A stretch of 64,000 bases of DNA, from contig NC_007947.1 in NCBI RefSeq assembly GCF_000013705.1, forward strand, positions 1,488,001-1,552,000, given 5' to 3'. This DNA comes from Methylobacillus flagellatus KT (GTDB taxonomy: Bacteria > Pseudomonadota > Gammaproteobacteria > Burkholderiales > Methylophilaceae). Of the stretch, positions 32,499-43,300 are shown one piece after another. Position numbers and translations under genes: made by a program. The notes beneath the pieces were generated by a model. It ran no database searches. It was not told where the DNA came from and was given only the letters and a program-made list of their open reading frames with translations. Positions within the stretch are counted from its first letter, which is position 1, and every line of letters starts with the position of its first letter.

Positions 32499-32547
32499 TC
32501 AATCAGCTTCAAAGTCGTTGGTTCTAAATAAAGCAACGCGAAGTCAA

Positions 32548-32624
32548 GGAGCGGTAGTTCAGTTGGTTAGAATACCGGCCTGTCACGCCGGGGGTCGCGG
32601 GTTCGAGCCCCGTCCGCTCCGCCA
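32548..32624 (+). tRNA. tRNA-Asp (GTC)
   Basis: 77-base cloverleaf with acceptor GGAGCGG/CCGCTCC, discriminator G and encoded CCA. Anticodon arm CCGGC-CTGTCAC-GCCGG reads GTC. Confidence 0.97.
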
Positions 32625-32655
32625 GAAAAAGCGAACCGCTTGGTTCGCTTTTTTT
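32625..32655 (+). terminator. Rho-independent terminator after tRNA-Asp
   Basis: Stem GCGAACC/GGTTCGC preceded by an A-run and followed by a seven-T run. Confidence 0.9.
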
Positions 32656-32822
32656 ATTTTCGCCGTTGTTTATTCCTGATATAGCCAAATTGTTCTTTCT
32701 GTTGCTCTTTCTGGGCCTGCCTTGCTTTCTGCATGTGTGGTATATTCAAAGGTTATGTTTACAAGTCAGTCTTGGTTGGGCTGATCATTTCAAAAGATTG
32801 AAGATAAAGAAGGCATATTGTT

Positions 32823-34703
32823 ATGTTGGAAGCAATTCGTAATCGTTCCAAAGGGTGGCTGGCCAAAGTCATTCTTGCCGCCATTACCATCCCCTTTGCA
32901 TTGGTCGGCGTTGATAGCTATCTGCGGGATGCGGGTTCAAGCGTTGCTGTTGCCAAGGTGGATGGAGAATCAATTACGGTACAGGAATACAGTAATGCCT
33001 TGCAAAACCTGCGCAACCGCCTACAAAGCGAGGGCAAGGTGGACCAGGCTGTCATCGACGGCCCTGAACTGAAGCAGGCAGTGATTGACCATCTCGTCGA
33101 AGGCAGGCTATTGGCCAATGAGGTCAAGCGTGCAAAATTCGTTGTGAGCGACGAGCAGCTTTCCCACTACATTATGCAAGAGGAGTCCTTCCACCAGGAC
33201 GGACAGTTTTCTCAGGCGTTATATGACCAATTCCTGGCAGAGCGCCGCCGGACGCCATCTCAATTTGAGAACGAGGTGCGCACTGACCTGTTGACGATGC
33301 AGGCGCGCGAAGGTCTGTCCGCATTAGCTTTCGTACCCAACGGCGTTGCCAACAATGCCATCAAAGTCGCACACCAGTCGCGAGAGGTCAGCATCGCAGA
33401 GTTCAGGACCGCTGACTACTTGTCCCAGGTGAAGGTGACTGAAGACGAGGTCAATGCTTATTACAAGGAGCATCAGGACAAGTTCAAGGTGCCCGAGCAA
33501 GTCAAGCTCGAATTCGTACTGTTGTCGGCAAATGCCTTGATTCCCAGCCAGCAGGTCACGGAAGAGGAAGCCCGGGAATATTATGCCCAGAACGCAGCAC
33601 AGTTCCAGGGGGACGAGCAGCGGCGTGCGAGCCACATCCTGATCGGTTTTGGCGTCAGCCCCACGCCAGAGACAAAGCAGAAAGCCAAAGAAAAAGCCGA
33701 GGAAGTGCTGGCCTTGGTGAAAAAGAATCCAGAGCGCTTTGAACAGCTCGCCCACCAATATTCACAAGACCCCGGTTCAAAAGACAAGGGTGGCGATCTC
33801 GGCTTGTTCGGTCCCGGCACCATGGTCAAGCCATTCGAGGATGCGGTGTTCTCCATGAAGCCAGGCACTATCAGCGATCTGGTTGAAACCGATTTCGGCT
33901 ATCACATCATCAAGCTGACCGAAATTCACGGTAGCGGCCAATCATTTGAAGACGTACAAGGCCAAATCCGCGCAGAGCTGATGTACCAGAAAGCTCTGGC
34001 TCAGTTCTCCGAACAGGCTGAGAATTTCAGCAACATGGTATATGAACAGGCAGACAGCCTGGAACCTGTGGCCAAGGAATTCGGCTTGCAAGTACAGACC
34101 AGTGGCTGGCTGAGCCGCGCGGATGGCGCCAAATTCTTCAAGAACGATAAATTGATGAATCTTGTCTTCAGCGACGAAGTATTGAAGGACAGGCGCAATA
34201 CCGAGGCCGTTGAGGTCTCCCCGAACAACCTGATCTCAGCCAGGGTCGTGGAACATAAGCCTGCGGCTGCGCGCGCTTTCGAAGAGGTAAAGGCTGGGAT
34301 CGAGGATTTTCTGAAGCACGAGAAAGCCGCCAACTTGGCGCGTGAAAAGGGTGAGGCAGCGCTTGCCGAGCTACGCGCAGGCAAGGCGGTGTCTCTCAAT
34401 TGGACAGAGCCTGTGACCGTGGACCGTTACAACCCGAATACTCTGACTGAATTGTCGGTATCTACCGCCTTCAAGGCAGATGCTTCCAAACTGCCAGCTT
34501 ATAACGGTGTGGCAGACCGTAACGGTTACCTGATCGCCAAGGTTCACGCTGTCAAGTTCGCCGTGGAAAGCGAAGAGGACCAACGGGCTGCCAAGGCACA
34601 ATTGCAGGCCGCATTGGCTGCAGAGTACAGGCGTGCTTATATCAATTCGCTGAAGCAGAAAGCCAAGGTGACCATCAACACGCAGTTGCTGGATACTGAA
34701 TAG
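32823..34703 (+). CDS. ppiD: Membrane-anchored periplasmic peptidyl-prolyl isomerase/chaperone PpiD
   Basis: 626 residues. One N-terminal membrane anchor (WLAKVILAAITIPFALVGV) is followed by a SurA-N-like chaperone region and one parvulin domain (SHILIGFGVSPTPETKQK through DFGYHIIKLTEI, about 270-365), then a second inactive parvulin-like region and C-terminal helix. It helps outer-membrane proteins and secreted proteins leave the Sec translocon. An extended -10 (TGGTATATT, 32738-32746) may be its promoter, but no clear -35 accompanies it. Confidence 0.93.
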   Translation: MLEAIRNRSKGWLAKVILAAITIPFALVGVDSYLRDAGSSVAVAKVDGESITVQEYSNALQNLRNRLQSEGKVDQAVIDGPELKQAVIDHLVEGRLLANEVKRAKFVVSDEQLSHYIMQEESFHQDGQFSQALYDQFLAERRRTPSQFENEVRTDLLTMQAREGLSALAFVPNGVANNAIKVAHQSREVSIAEFRTADYLSQVKVTEDEVNAYYKEHQDKFKVPEQVKLEFVLLSANALIPSQQVTEEEAREYYAQNAAQFQGDEQRRASHILIGFGVSPTPETKQKAKEKAEEVLALVKKNPERFEQLAHQYSQDPGSKDKGGDLGLFGPGTMVKPFEDAVFSMKPGTISDLVETDFGYHIIKLTEIHGSGQSFEDVQGQIRAELMYQKALAQFSEQAENFSNMVYEQADSLEPVAKEFGLQVQTSGWLSRADGAKFFKNDKLMNLVFSDEVLKDRRNTEAVEVSPNNLISARVVEHKPAAARAFEEVKAGIEDFLKHEKAANLAREKGEAALAELRAGKAVSLNWTEPVTVDRYNPNTLTELSVSTAFKADASKLPAYNGVADRNGYLIAKVHAVKFAVESEEDQRAAKAQLQAALAAEYRRAYINSLKQKAKVTINTQLLDTE

Positions 34704-34737
34704 ACCGGCCCTTGATTCTCTAATCAATACTGCAAAA

Positions 34738-34766
34738 TAAAAAAGCTCCAATAGGAGCTTTTTTAT
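34738..34766 (+). terminator. Rho-independent terminator of ppiD
   Basis: Stem AAAAGCTCC/GGAGCTTTT with loop AATA, then TTATTT. It may serve the opposing DUF3309-like gene as well, since A- and T-runs are on both sides. Confidence 0.88.
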
Positions 34767-34783
34767 TTGTGACGCTGTGGCAT

Positions 34784-34942
34784 TTATATCCGGCCAGTCA
34801 GCAGCAGGATGATGAGGATCAGGACAATCAGGCCCAGGCCTCCGCTCGGACCATAGCCCCAGCTTTTGCTATAACCCCAGCTAGGCAGGGCTCCAATAAG
34901 CAGCAGAACCAGAATAATCAATAAGATGGTAGTAGCAGACAT
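34784..34942 (-). CDS. Small DUF3309-type membrane protein
   Basis: 52 residues from the ATG at 34942, with GGAGGG well placed before it; a longer frame upstream is not protein-like. Two hydrophobic segments (TTILLIILVLLLIGALPSW and GGLGLIVLILIILLLTGRI) flank a WGYSKSWGYGPSG turn, the usual DUF3309 pattern. The function of the family is unknown; members are often found near stress genes. Confidence 0.85.
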   Translation of the reverse strand: MSATTILLIILVLLLIGALPSWGYSKSWGYGPSGGLGLIVLILIILLLTGRI

Positions 34943-35072
34943 ATGTTTCCCTCCAGTGAGTTGAGTCCATATCAACAATAATTCATGATCAATTGTTCTC
35001 GGCACTTGCCTCACCAAAGACAAGGCCAGACGACGATTGCCCGCTTATCACGCTAGGCCATGCTGGCGCTGC

Positions 35073-35106
35073 CATACCTGCTGTCTCCAGCAAGGGTCCA
35101 GGTATG
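35073..35106. repeat. Inverted repeat CATACCTG-N18-CAGGTATG with nested TGCTG/CAGCA hairpin
   Basis: Perfect 8-base arms in the gap between two small minus-strand genes. The central arm sequence ATACCTG/CAGGTAT is the same as in the repeat at 24721-24752. Confidence 0.55.
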
Positions 35107-35169
35107 TCAGGCACAAGGAACAGACTGTGATAAAGGATGTGCTTCCAGTCATCGCTTGGACCTGGAGAT

Positions 35170-35451
35170 TCAATTGTTTTCCTTTAGGAAAAATCCATCG
35201 GGCGGTGGTGCGATCTTTTGGTCTTCATGATCCTCGGTTTCATCTTCATCAATGATTTCTGGCTGGACGTCAGGTTCATCAGGCTCGACAGGATTGTACG
35301 GCTCCTCAGGCTCCGGCTTGACTGGCTTATCTGCTGCATGGATGCGGCTGGCCTCCTTCAAGGACTTGATGGCTTGCTCCTCGTTGCCCTTGTCCTGGGA
35401 GTCTTGCAGCTTGTTGCCGGCAGGGTGGTGTGTATTCTCTGCAGCACTCAT
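35170..35451 (-). CDS. Small acidic proline-rich protein, unknown function
   Basis: 93 residues with AAGGAG nine bases before the ATG, a good sign of a real gene. No signal peptide or membrane helix. Residues 41-80 are rich in Pro, Glu and Asp (KPEPEEPYNPVEPDEPDVQP), probably disordered. It lies at the left end of the stress-gene region, next to treY. Confidence 0.65.
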   Translation of the reverse strand: MSAAENTHHPAGNKLQDSQDKGNEEQAIKSLKEASRIHAADKPVKPEPEEPYNPVEPDEPDVQPEIIDEDETEDHEDQKIAPPPDGFFLKENN

Positions 35452-35561
35452 CGGGGCACTCCTTTTTATTCGGTGGAGCGGGCACTATACGTTGCTAGGC
35501 CTCACGGTCCGTATCAGCCAAGCACGCTTGCTGATGTAAGAAACGGATACGGGAAACAGGC

Positions 35562-38387
35562 TCATTGCTTCGTGTCGACCGCAAGCGTTGCCCACGGCAG
35601 CCTGGAGAACAGGTCACGCACCAGGATCTGCCCGGCGTAGACATGGTACGGCTGTCCGGAAATGACGTTGTACGCTTCTGTGTTCAGTCTGTCGGGAAGA
35701 TGGACAATCGTGTCTTGCCATGCATCTGCGGAAATGAGCAGGCGCTGCCGCTCCGGCATGAGAGGAGCTGTCAGCCGAGGTACGACCACGATCAGTGCAT
35801 GGGAGCCCTCTGTCCGCATAAACGCGAGGAGATGGGCTGCACGCGCACCGCTCACTTTCAATGGCTGGTAGTCACCACAGTTGAACAGGGCGGCATGTTG
35901 TCTGCGAAATTGCAGCAATTGCTGGATGAAATGCTGTTTGATGCCGCCATTCTGCCAATTGGTGATTTTCTCGTCCAAGGCCACCTTGGTCGCCAAGAGC
36001 TGTTCCCTCGGCTCATACTCCACAGGGGAGCGGTTGTCGGGGTCCAGCAGACTGAAATCCCAGATTTCCGTTCCCTGGTAAAGATCCGGAATGCCTGGCG
36101 TGGTCATGCGCAGTATGGTCTGGGACAAGCTATTCACTGCGCCAATCGTTGATATTTCCTGGACAAAAGAATATGCGGACTGCAGGAAGGGCAGGCTGTG
36201 CTCGGGATCAAGGATATGGAAGAGCAAGTCGCTGCATGCATTCTCGTATTCTTCGTTGGCCTGCATCCACCCCGAGAGGCGCTTGGCCTCGCGTATGCTC
36301 TTGATCAGCCATCGGTTCAGGCGTTCTGCATAGGCTTTCAGCCCTTCATCGTCGTCGATCTGCAGATGGTAAGGCCAGGCGCCGATGAGCGTCTGGTAGA
36401 GCATGATTTCATGCTGGGGACGGGGCGCGCTATAGCTGGCGGCGAGGTTTTCCTCCGGGAAAATGTTCTGGTGGAAACGCGCATTCATGACAAACCATTC
36501 TTGCAGCAATGACTCCCATCGTTGCGGTACCTGGCTCAGTGCGGCAATGCGCATGCGTGTATCCTCGCCGCGCTTGTGGTCATGCGTGGCCGTGGCCAGC
36601 ATGGTGGCGGGGAAGCGCTCCCGGCGCTGGATACAGGCCTGGTGAAAGTCTTCGGTGGAAAGCGAAAAGATGTCCGGATTGCTGCCCACTTCGTTGCGCG
36701 ACAACAAGCGCCCGAAACGATAAAACGCGGTATCTTCCATGGATTTTGCGCATAGTGCAGGCATGAGTTGCTGGAAGCGTGTCATGGCGCGTCGTGACAG
36801 GTCTGCCAGCGCACTGCCTGGGTCGGCCACGACCAGCTCAGCGCTCAGCCAGCCCAGTATGATGTCTACCAGGGGCTTGTCCACCAGGCCCAGCGTGCGA
36901 CGCGCCTGGCAGGCGGTCTGCTCGAGCATCTCGCGGTCAATGGGGGCGGGGCCGGTATCCTCCACGTAACTGCGATAGGCGGGAAAATGCGCAAGGATTT
37001 CCATGAGCGCCCGCTTGATGGCCGCCAGGGAATAATCCCGTGTGCGGATTTCGGCGCGTGCAATGCGGTGGATGGCGATAGCCGCGGCATTGAACTCGCC
37101 GACTAGATTTTCCGACAGCAGCTGGTAGCGGGCACTGCGCACATGGCGGGCAAAGTCGTATTGGTCGCCGGTATATCTCTGCCAGCATTCAGTCAGCGGC
37201 CGCGCGCCGCGCGGGTCGTGCAGGACCGCGCTGACCTGATCCATGAATTCATAGCCGGTCGTGCCATCAAGGTTCCAGTCGCTACGCAGCCATTCCCCGG
37301 GGGCGAGGATTTTTTCGGCAATGATGTAGGGAGGATGCTGCAAGTGCTTGGGCCTGTGCCTCGACAAGCGTTGCAGGCGCTGCCGTAGTTTGTTGCAATA
37401 CTTCTGCGGATGGGCCAGGCCGTCTATGTGGTCAAGCCGCACGCCATCGACCAACCCTTCACGGTACAGGCTGAATAGGAGCGCGTGCGTGGCCTCGAAC
37501 ACTTCGTCCAGCTCCGCGCGGATACCTGCCAGCTCGCTGACTTCGAAGAACCTGCGCCAATTGATTTCATCAGCAGCATTGATCCACCAGGTGAGGCGGT
37601 AATGCTGCCGCTCCAACAATGCATGAAGCTGCATGCGGCGCTCGCTGTTGTCTTGGTTGTAGTAGGCCAATGCAGACTCGAGCGCGGCATTGCCTGTAGG
37701 CACGCTTGCCAGCTCCTGCAGCATGTGCCTGGCTTGCGCAGCCTTCTTCTCCAGTGCGGGATAGGGCTGCTGCCGGTCCAGGGCATCCAGGCACGCTATC
37801 AATGGCGCTAGCAGCTTGTTGTCGGCGCGACGCAGGATCTCCGGATAGTCGAACGGCGACACCGGGAATCGGTTGTTGAAATAGTCTACGACGATTTGCC
37901 CTGTATCCTGGACATAAGCCAGCTTCAGTTCTCCCTTGTTCAGTACGTCGCCATAAGGCTCTCCCAGGAAAGGGGCCAGCACTTTGTTATGCAGGGCAGG
38001 GTCGGGGGAGTGCCAGTCGATGTCGAACCAGGTCGCGTAAGGACTGACCTGGCCCCATTCGAATATATGCTGCCACCATGGATTTTCCGCCCCGCCTATG
38101 CCCATGTGATTGGGTACGATATCCATGATCAGCCCCATGCCTGCATCGCGCAGTCCCTCGACCAGGCGCCTGAAACCTGCTTCGCCTCCGAGCTTCGCAT
38201 CGATCTGGGTGGGGTCGACGATATCGTAACCGTGGGTAGAGCTGCTGCGGGCAGTCAGGAGAGGAGACGCATAGATGTGGCTGATGCCCAGTTTGGCAAA
38301 ATAGGGGATGCGCGCCAATGCGTCTTCGAACGTAAAGCCTTGGTGGAATTGCAGGCGGATGGTGGCGGTGATGTCTGTTCTGGGCAT
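35562..38387 (-). CDS. treY: Malto-oligosyltrehalose synthase
   Basis: 941 residues from the ATG at 38387 (MPRTDITATIRLQFH); the longer frame overlaps treZ and its extra part is not family-like. TreY signatures are ARIPYFAKLGISHIYASPLL, DIVPNHMG and GVRLDHIDGLAHP with the catalytic aspartate. It converts the reducing end of malto-oligosaccharides to a trehalosyl unit, which TreZ then releases. treZ ends seven bases upstream. Confidence 0.95.
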   Translation of the reverse strand: MPRTDITATIRLQFHQGFTFEDALARIPYFAKLGISHIYASPLLTARSSSTHGYDIVDPTQIDAKLGGEAGFRRLVEGLRDAGMGLIMDIVPNHMGIGGAENPWWQHIFEWGQVSPYATWFDIDWHSPDPALHNKVLAPFLGEPYGDVLNKGELKLAYVQDTGQIVVDYFNNRFPVSPFDYPEILRRADNKLLAPLIACLDALDRQQPYPALEKKAAQARHMLQELASVPTGNAALESALAYYNQDNSERRMQLHALLERQHYRLTWWINAADEINWRRFFEVSELAGIRAELDEVFEATHALLFSLYREGLVDGVRLDHIDGLAHPQKYCNKLRQRLQRLSRHRPKHLQHPPYIIAEKILAPGEWLRSDWNLDGTTGYEFMDQVSAVLHDPRGARPLTECWQRYTGDQYDFARHVRSARYQLLSENLVGEFNAAAIAIHRIARAEIRTRDYSLAAIKRALMEILAHFPAYRSYVEDTGPAPIDREMLEQTACQARRTLGLVDKPLVDIILGWLSAELVVADPGSALADLSRRAMTRFQQLMPALCAKSMEDTAFYRFGRLLSRNEVGSNPDIFSLSTEDFHQACIQRRERFPATMLATATHDHKRGEDTRMRIAALSQVPQRWESLLQEWFVMNARFHQNIFPEENLAASYSAPRPQHEIMLYQTLIGAWPYHLQIDDDEGLKAYAERLNRWLIKSIREAKRLSGWMQANEEYENACSDLLFHILDPEHSLPFLQSAYSFVQEISTIGAVNSLSQTILRMTTPGIPDLYQGTEIWDFSLLDPDNRSPVEYEPREQLLATKVALDEKITNWQNGGIKQHFIQQLLQFRRQHAALFNCGDYQPLKVSGARAAHLLAFMRTEGSHALIVVVPRLTAPLMPERQRLLISADAWQDTIVHLPDRLNTEAYNVISGQPYHVYAGQILVRDLFSRLPWATLAVDTKQ

Positions 38388-38394
38388 GATGCAC

Positions 38395-40284
38395 CTATGC
38401 TTGGGGATGTTCCAGGCAAACGAAAATGCTGCAGGCCGGCATTTCTCCAGCCTGCAGGGCTGCGTGCGCATTGCCGTGGTCCAGCAATATCTGCGCAGGC
38501 CCGGATACCAATTGATCCAGGTGCCGGGCGGCATTCACTGCACCCAGGTTGGCGGCGATGGTCAGCATGTCCCCATTTTCCAGCTGCCACTGGGCATGGA
38601 CGGCATGAGTTCCGAAAGCGGCATATCTCAGCGCGCGGCAATGCCCAAGATGCGGCAACAGGTGCTCATGGCGCAGATGCAGCAAGTGCGTGACCCATGC
38701 TCGCCATGCCGCCTGCGCCTTGGTCTGGCGGTCGCGGGGAATGGATTGCTCGAAGCTGGATTCGGCATTGGGATCCGGAAGGCGCTCAACAAGCGAGGTG
38801 TCCTGGAACTGGGGAAAAACAGCAAACTCGGCCCTGCGGCCTTCGCGAACGGCATGGGTCAATCCGGGGTCGCTGTGGCTGGTAAAGTAGAGGAAGGGCT
38901 CCGTTGCGCCGAACTCCTCCCCCATGAATAGCATAGGCACCTGGGGACTCAGCAGCAACAGGGCCGTGGCCACCTTGAGCGCTGGTTCCGGAACCAGCGT
39001 GATCAGCCGCTCGCCGAAAGCGCGGTTGCCGATCTGGTCGTGATTCTGCAGGAACAGGACAAAGCTGGACGGTGGCATCTCGCTGCTGGGCTCGCCGCGC
39101 GGCGAATTGTGGCGATGCGCCGAGATTTCTCCCTGGTAGATGAAGCCTTCCCCCAGGCAGCGAGCCAGTTGCTCGATGGTGTTGTCCGCGTAGTCGGAGT
39201 AATAGCCGCCGGTTTCGCCGGTCAGCAATACATGCAGGGCATGGTGGCCGTCGTCGTTCCACTGGGCGTCATAGCCATTCTGCAGCAGCGTGACCGAATT
39301 GTGGTCGTTTTCCGCGATCAAATGGATATGGCGCTTGCCGTGGAACTCGGTGCGTATGCGTCCGGCAATACTCACCAGGAACGCCGGGTCCCAGATGGCA
39401 TGGCAGGCATCGAAGCGCAGCCCATCGAACTGGAACTCCTCCAGCCAATAGAGTGCGTTCTCGCCATAGAACTCGATGACCTCCTGCTGGGCGAAATCGA
39501 TGGCGTCCCCCCATGGCGTCTGGTGCTCATGGCAGAAGAACTGGGGCGCGTAATGGGCAAGGTAGTTGCCCTCCGGGCCGAAATGGTTGTACACCACGTC
39601 GAGATAGATGCTGAGACCCAGGCCGTGCGCCTCATCCACCAGTGTCTTGAGCTGGTCGGGCGAGCCATAGCTGAACTGCGGGGCGAACTGCAGCACCCCG
39701 TCGTATCCCCAATTGCGCTCGCCGGGGAAGCTGGCAATCGGCATCAGCTCGATGGCGGTGAACCCCATGGCGGCCAGTTGCGGCAATTGCGCGCGCAAGC
39801 CCTCGAATCCTCCCAGGCAGCCGACGTGGGCTTCATACACGACGGACTCGTGCCATGGCCTGCCTGCCCATCCGGAATGGCGCCAGGTGTAAGCCTGTGG
39901 ATCTACCACGATGCTGTCGCCGTGCACGCTATCGGCTTGGGCGCGCGACCAGGGGTCGGGCACTGTGAGCTCGTGGCCTTGCTTATTGAGGATACGGTAG
40001 CGGTAGCGACTGCCCGCATCCGCGGCAATTTCCCGGCTGAACCAGCCTGGCTTTGCGTCGGCTGCCATTTCATGCTCTTGCAGCGCGGGCGGTTCGTCGT
40101 CCGACTGCAACCCAGATAGAACGACCCACACTTTTTCCGCATTCGGCGCCCATATCCTGAACCTGACCTTGCCAGGCTGCACGATATGCGCACCGGCAGG
40201 CAGCGAGCGGAAATGTGTGCTCTCTCCCTCAGGCGCATGCGGCTTGGCGTCCGGCTTGTCATCAATGTGCAGTTGCAAGGTCAT
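38395..40284 (-). CDS. treZ: Malto-oligosyltrehalose trehalohydrolase
   Basis: 629 residues. An N-terminal CBM48/E-set domain (VRFRIWAPNAEKVWVVLSG) is followed by the GH13 barrel with DVVYNHFGPEGNY, the nucleophile in FDGLRFDACHAIWD and the acid/base in IHLIAENDHN, and a C-terminal beta domain. It releases trehalose from the TreY product. AAGGA precedes the ATG. It starts 43 bases after the treS-mak stop. Confidence 0.95.
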   Translation of the reverse strand: MTLQLHIDDKPDAKPHAPEGESTHFRSLPAGAHIVQPGKVRFRIWAPNAEKVWVVLSGLQSDDEPPALQEHEMAADAKPGWFSREIAADAGSRYRYRILNKQGHELTVPDPWSRAQADSVHGDSIVVDPQAYTWRHSGWAGRPWHESVVYEAHVGCLGGFEGLRAQLPQLAAMGFTAIELMPIASFPGERNWGYDGVLQFAPQFSYGSPDQLKTLVDEAHGLGLSIYLDVVYNHFGPEGNYLAHYAPQFFCHEHQTPWGDAIDFAQQEVIEFYGENALYWLEEFQFDGLRFDACHAIWDPAFLVSIAGRIRTEFHGKRHIHLIAENDHNSVTLLQNGYDAQWNDDGHHALHVLLTGETGGYYSDYADNTIEQLARCLGEGFIYQGEISAHRHNSPRGEPSSEMPPSSFVLFLQNHDQIGNRAFGERLITLVPEPALKVATALLLLSPQVPMLFMGEEFGATEPFLYFTSHSDPGLTHAVREGRRAEFAVFPQFQDTSLVERLPDPNAESSFEQSIPRDRQTKAQAAWRAWVTHLLHLRHEHLLPHLGHCRALRYAAFGTHAVHAQWQLENGDMLTIAANLGAVNAARHLDQLVSGPAQILLDHGNAHAALQAGEMPACSIFVCLEHPQA

Positions 40285-40327
40285 TGTCTCGTATCCTTAA
40301 GGGCAAAGTGAGGCGGAGGGTAGTGGC

Positions 40328-43300
40328 TCAAGGTTGTTCCGGATTGCCGTCGGCCCGCATTTCATCCAGGAGGCCTAGCAGGCCGCGCATGGGAATGCCG
40401 ATCCAGGCAGGCCGGTTTGCAGCCTCGTACGCGATTTCATAGATCACTTTTTCCAGCAGGCATAGGTTCAGGATGGCCTGATCCCCGGCAGGCAATTCTT
40501 CAGCCAAGACTGGAGCGGAATCAGGCGCTTGAGATGTCGGTGGCAGGTGGGAATGTGCAAAGTAAGCCTGCATGAAGGCGCGCTTCGAGCATCCCTCATA
40601 ATCGCGCAACAGCCCCTGGCGCCGCTCCGCATGCTCGCCGGCAGGCTTGCCCATGTCGCTTTTCTCGACATGGGCGGCCGCATAGGAGAAAGAGCGCAAC
40701 AAGCCTGCCACGTCGCGGAACGGATGGTCTTTCTGACGCCGCTGCTCCAGGCTGCGGGCCGGCTCTCCCTCGAAGTCGATGATCATCACGTCGCCGGAAA
40801 TCATCAGCACCTGGCCCAGATGGAAATCACTATGGATGCGGATGCGGGGTTGACCAACCACGTGCTGCACCAATTCATCGATTGCCTGGAACAACTGTTC
40901 CCGGCGCGAACATATCGCCGATGCATGCTGGGCATCCGCATCGCCGGACCATGGTCCGCGGTCAAGCAATGCCAGCACATCGTCCGCTTGTTCATGTAGC
41001 TTATCGCGCCAAGTCTCGACCTGCGCGGCGGAAAATATCTCAGGGCTGAAGCTAGGGTTGTCCGTATCCTTTGTCAGTGCAATGTGCAGCTCAGCCAGGC
41101 GCTGCCCCAGCATGGCGGCGAAATTAGTCAGCTCCTTGAGCGGGCTGGCGTCGTCCACGGCCAGCGCCTGTTTCATGAGGTCGGCGGAGAGGTTGTCGTG
41201 CAATAGGCGATTGAGCCTGTCCAGCGTCCACTGCCATGCATTGCCCTGGTTGTGCACGAATGCCTGCATGATCACCTGGGTATGCGGCATGCCGTCGGCA
41301 TCGATGAAGGTAACATCGCCCAGCAGGGGCGGGGTGTTGGCATAGCCGACCTTGGCCAGGTGGCGGGCCACCTCAAGTTCCGGATTGATGCCGGGTTGCA
41401 CGCGCCGCAGCAGCTTCATGACGGCCAGGTCGTTGATGATCAGGGAGCTGTTGGACTGCTCCTGGTCCGTACGCCTGATTTCAAGCTCGGTTTTGAAGTC
41501 GACCTGATGCAGCGATGCCGTGCTGTTGAAATGAATGCTGCCTTGTTCGCTGTCCAGCGTGCTATCACTCCTCAGATGGTGGAGCACTGCCCGCACGAAG
41601 CCATCGAGCGCGAAAGCGTCGGTGAGGGCACCCACACGCGGGCCCCTGCGTACATTGGCCAGTGCGAGCCTGCGCACCAAGGCTGGCATTTCCTGCTCGT
41701 CGGACACCACGCCCATAGGCAGGAAATATTGGTCGGCTCCTGTGGCGGTGGACGTTTCGACCTGCGCTAGCAGGAATGGAGGTTCCGCAGGGTCGATGGC
41801 GTCCAATACACCCAGCAAGGTGAGCTGGATTGCCGCCAGGGTATCTTTCTGTTTGCCTGCGTACCAGCGCTGGCAGGGGAGGTAGGCCGGGAGAATGTCC
41901 TGTTCCATGGTCCTGCGCAATTGCGGCGCAAACAGGCTGGTCAGTTGCTGGTTCAGCACCAGGGTGAGATATTCCGGCAGGCTGCCGTCCTGCTCGCCTG
42001 CGCCATTGAGTGGCTGCCTGTTCTTGGTGAGGCGGAACCAATAAAAATCGTAGGCGCCCAGGGTCAATACGTAAGGCTGCTGCCCGATGCGGGGGAATAC
42101 TGAGCCCCCCATCATTTCCATCGGGTCGTAGCCGGAGAACTCGGCAAGATCGAGCTCCACCGCCTGCGCAGTGCTCGAGATATTCGCCACGCAGAGGATG
42201 ATCTGCTCTTCATCGGCGCTCTCGCCGCCCGGGATATGGGTGCGCAGATAGCTCAATATCTTGCGGTTGTTGGGGTAGAGCAAACGCATGCTGCCGCGCC
42301 CGAACGCGTGGTACTGCTTGCGTATCGCCAGCAGGCGCCGCATCCAGTTAAGCAGGGAGTGCGGATCGCTGCTTTGGGCCTCCACGTTGATGGCATGGTA
42401 GCCGTATTGCGTATCCATGATCGGGGGCAGCACCAGCCGCGCCGGGTCGGCATGGGAAAAGCCGCCGTTGCGGTCCGGGCTCCATTGCATCGGGGTGCGC
42501 ACGCCGTCGCGGTCGCCCAGGTGGATGTTGTCGCCCATGCCGATTTCGTCGCCATAGTAAATGACCGGAGTGCCCGGCATCGACAGCAGCAGGCTATTGA
42601 GCAGTTCCAGGCGCCGCCTGTCGCGCTGTAGCAGCGGCGCCAGCCGGCGGCGGATACCGACATTGAGGCGGGCGCGGCTTTCCGTGGCGTAGAAGTTGAG
42701 CATGTAGGCCCGCTCCTTGTCCGTGACCATTTCCAGCGTCAATTCATCGTGGTTGCGCAGGAAAATGGCCCATTGGCAGGTGGGCGGGATTTCCGGCGTC
42801 TGCCGCAGGATGTCGCTGATGGGGAACCTGTCCTCCTGCGCCAGCGCCAGGTACATGCGCGGCATCAGCGGGAAATGGAACGCCATGTGGCACTCGTTGC
42901 TGCCGTCTCCGAAGTATTCCTGCACGTCCTCCGGCCACATGTTGGCTTCGGCCAGCAGCATGCGGTCCGGATAGTTCTGGTCTATTTCGCTGCGGATGCG
43001 CTTGAGGATTTCATGGGTTTCCGGCAGGTTCTCGTTGGAAGTGCCTTCGCGCTCGATCAGGTAGGGCACGGCATCGAGCCTGAGCCCGTCCACGCCGAGG
43101 TCCAGCCAGAAACGCATGATGCTGATGATGGCTTTGAATACCCGCGGATTGTCGAAGTTGAGGTCGGGCTGGTGCGAGAAGAAGCGGTGCCAGTAATAAG
43201 CGCCCGCCACCGGGTCCCAGGTCCAGTTCGATTTCTCCGTATCGGTGAAGATGATGCGTGTCTGGCTGTAGGCGGTATCCGTGTCCGACCAGACATAGAA

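Noticed and set aside
35037..35255. 72-residue plus-strand frame between two small genes
   Set aside because: No ribosome site, overlaps the inverted repeat and the antisense of the acidic protein gene.
39040..40119. 359-residue plus-strand frame opposite treZ
   Set aside because: treZ has every GH13 motif on the minus strand; the opposite frame is a codon mirror.
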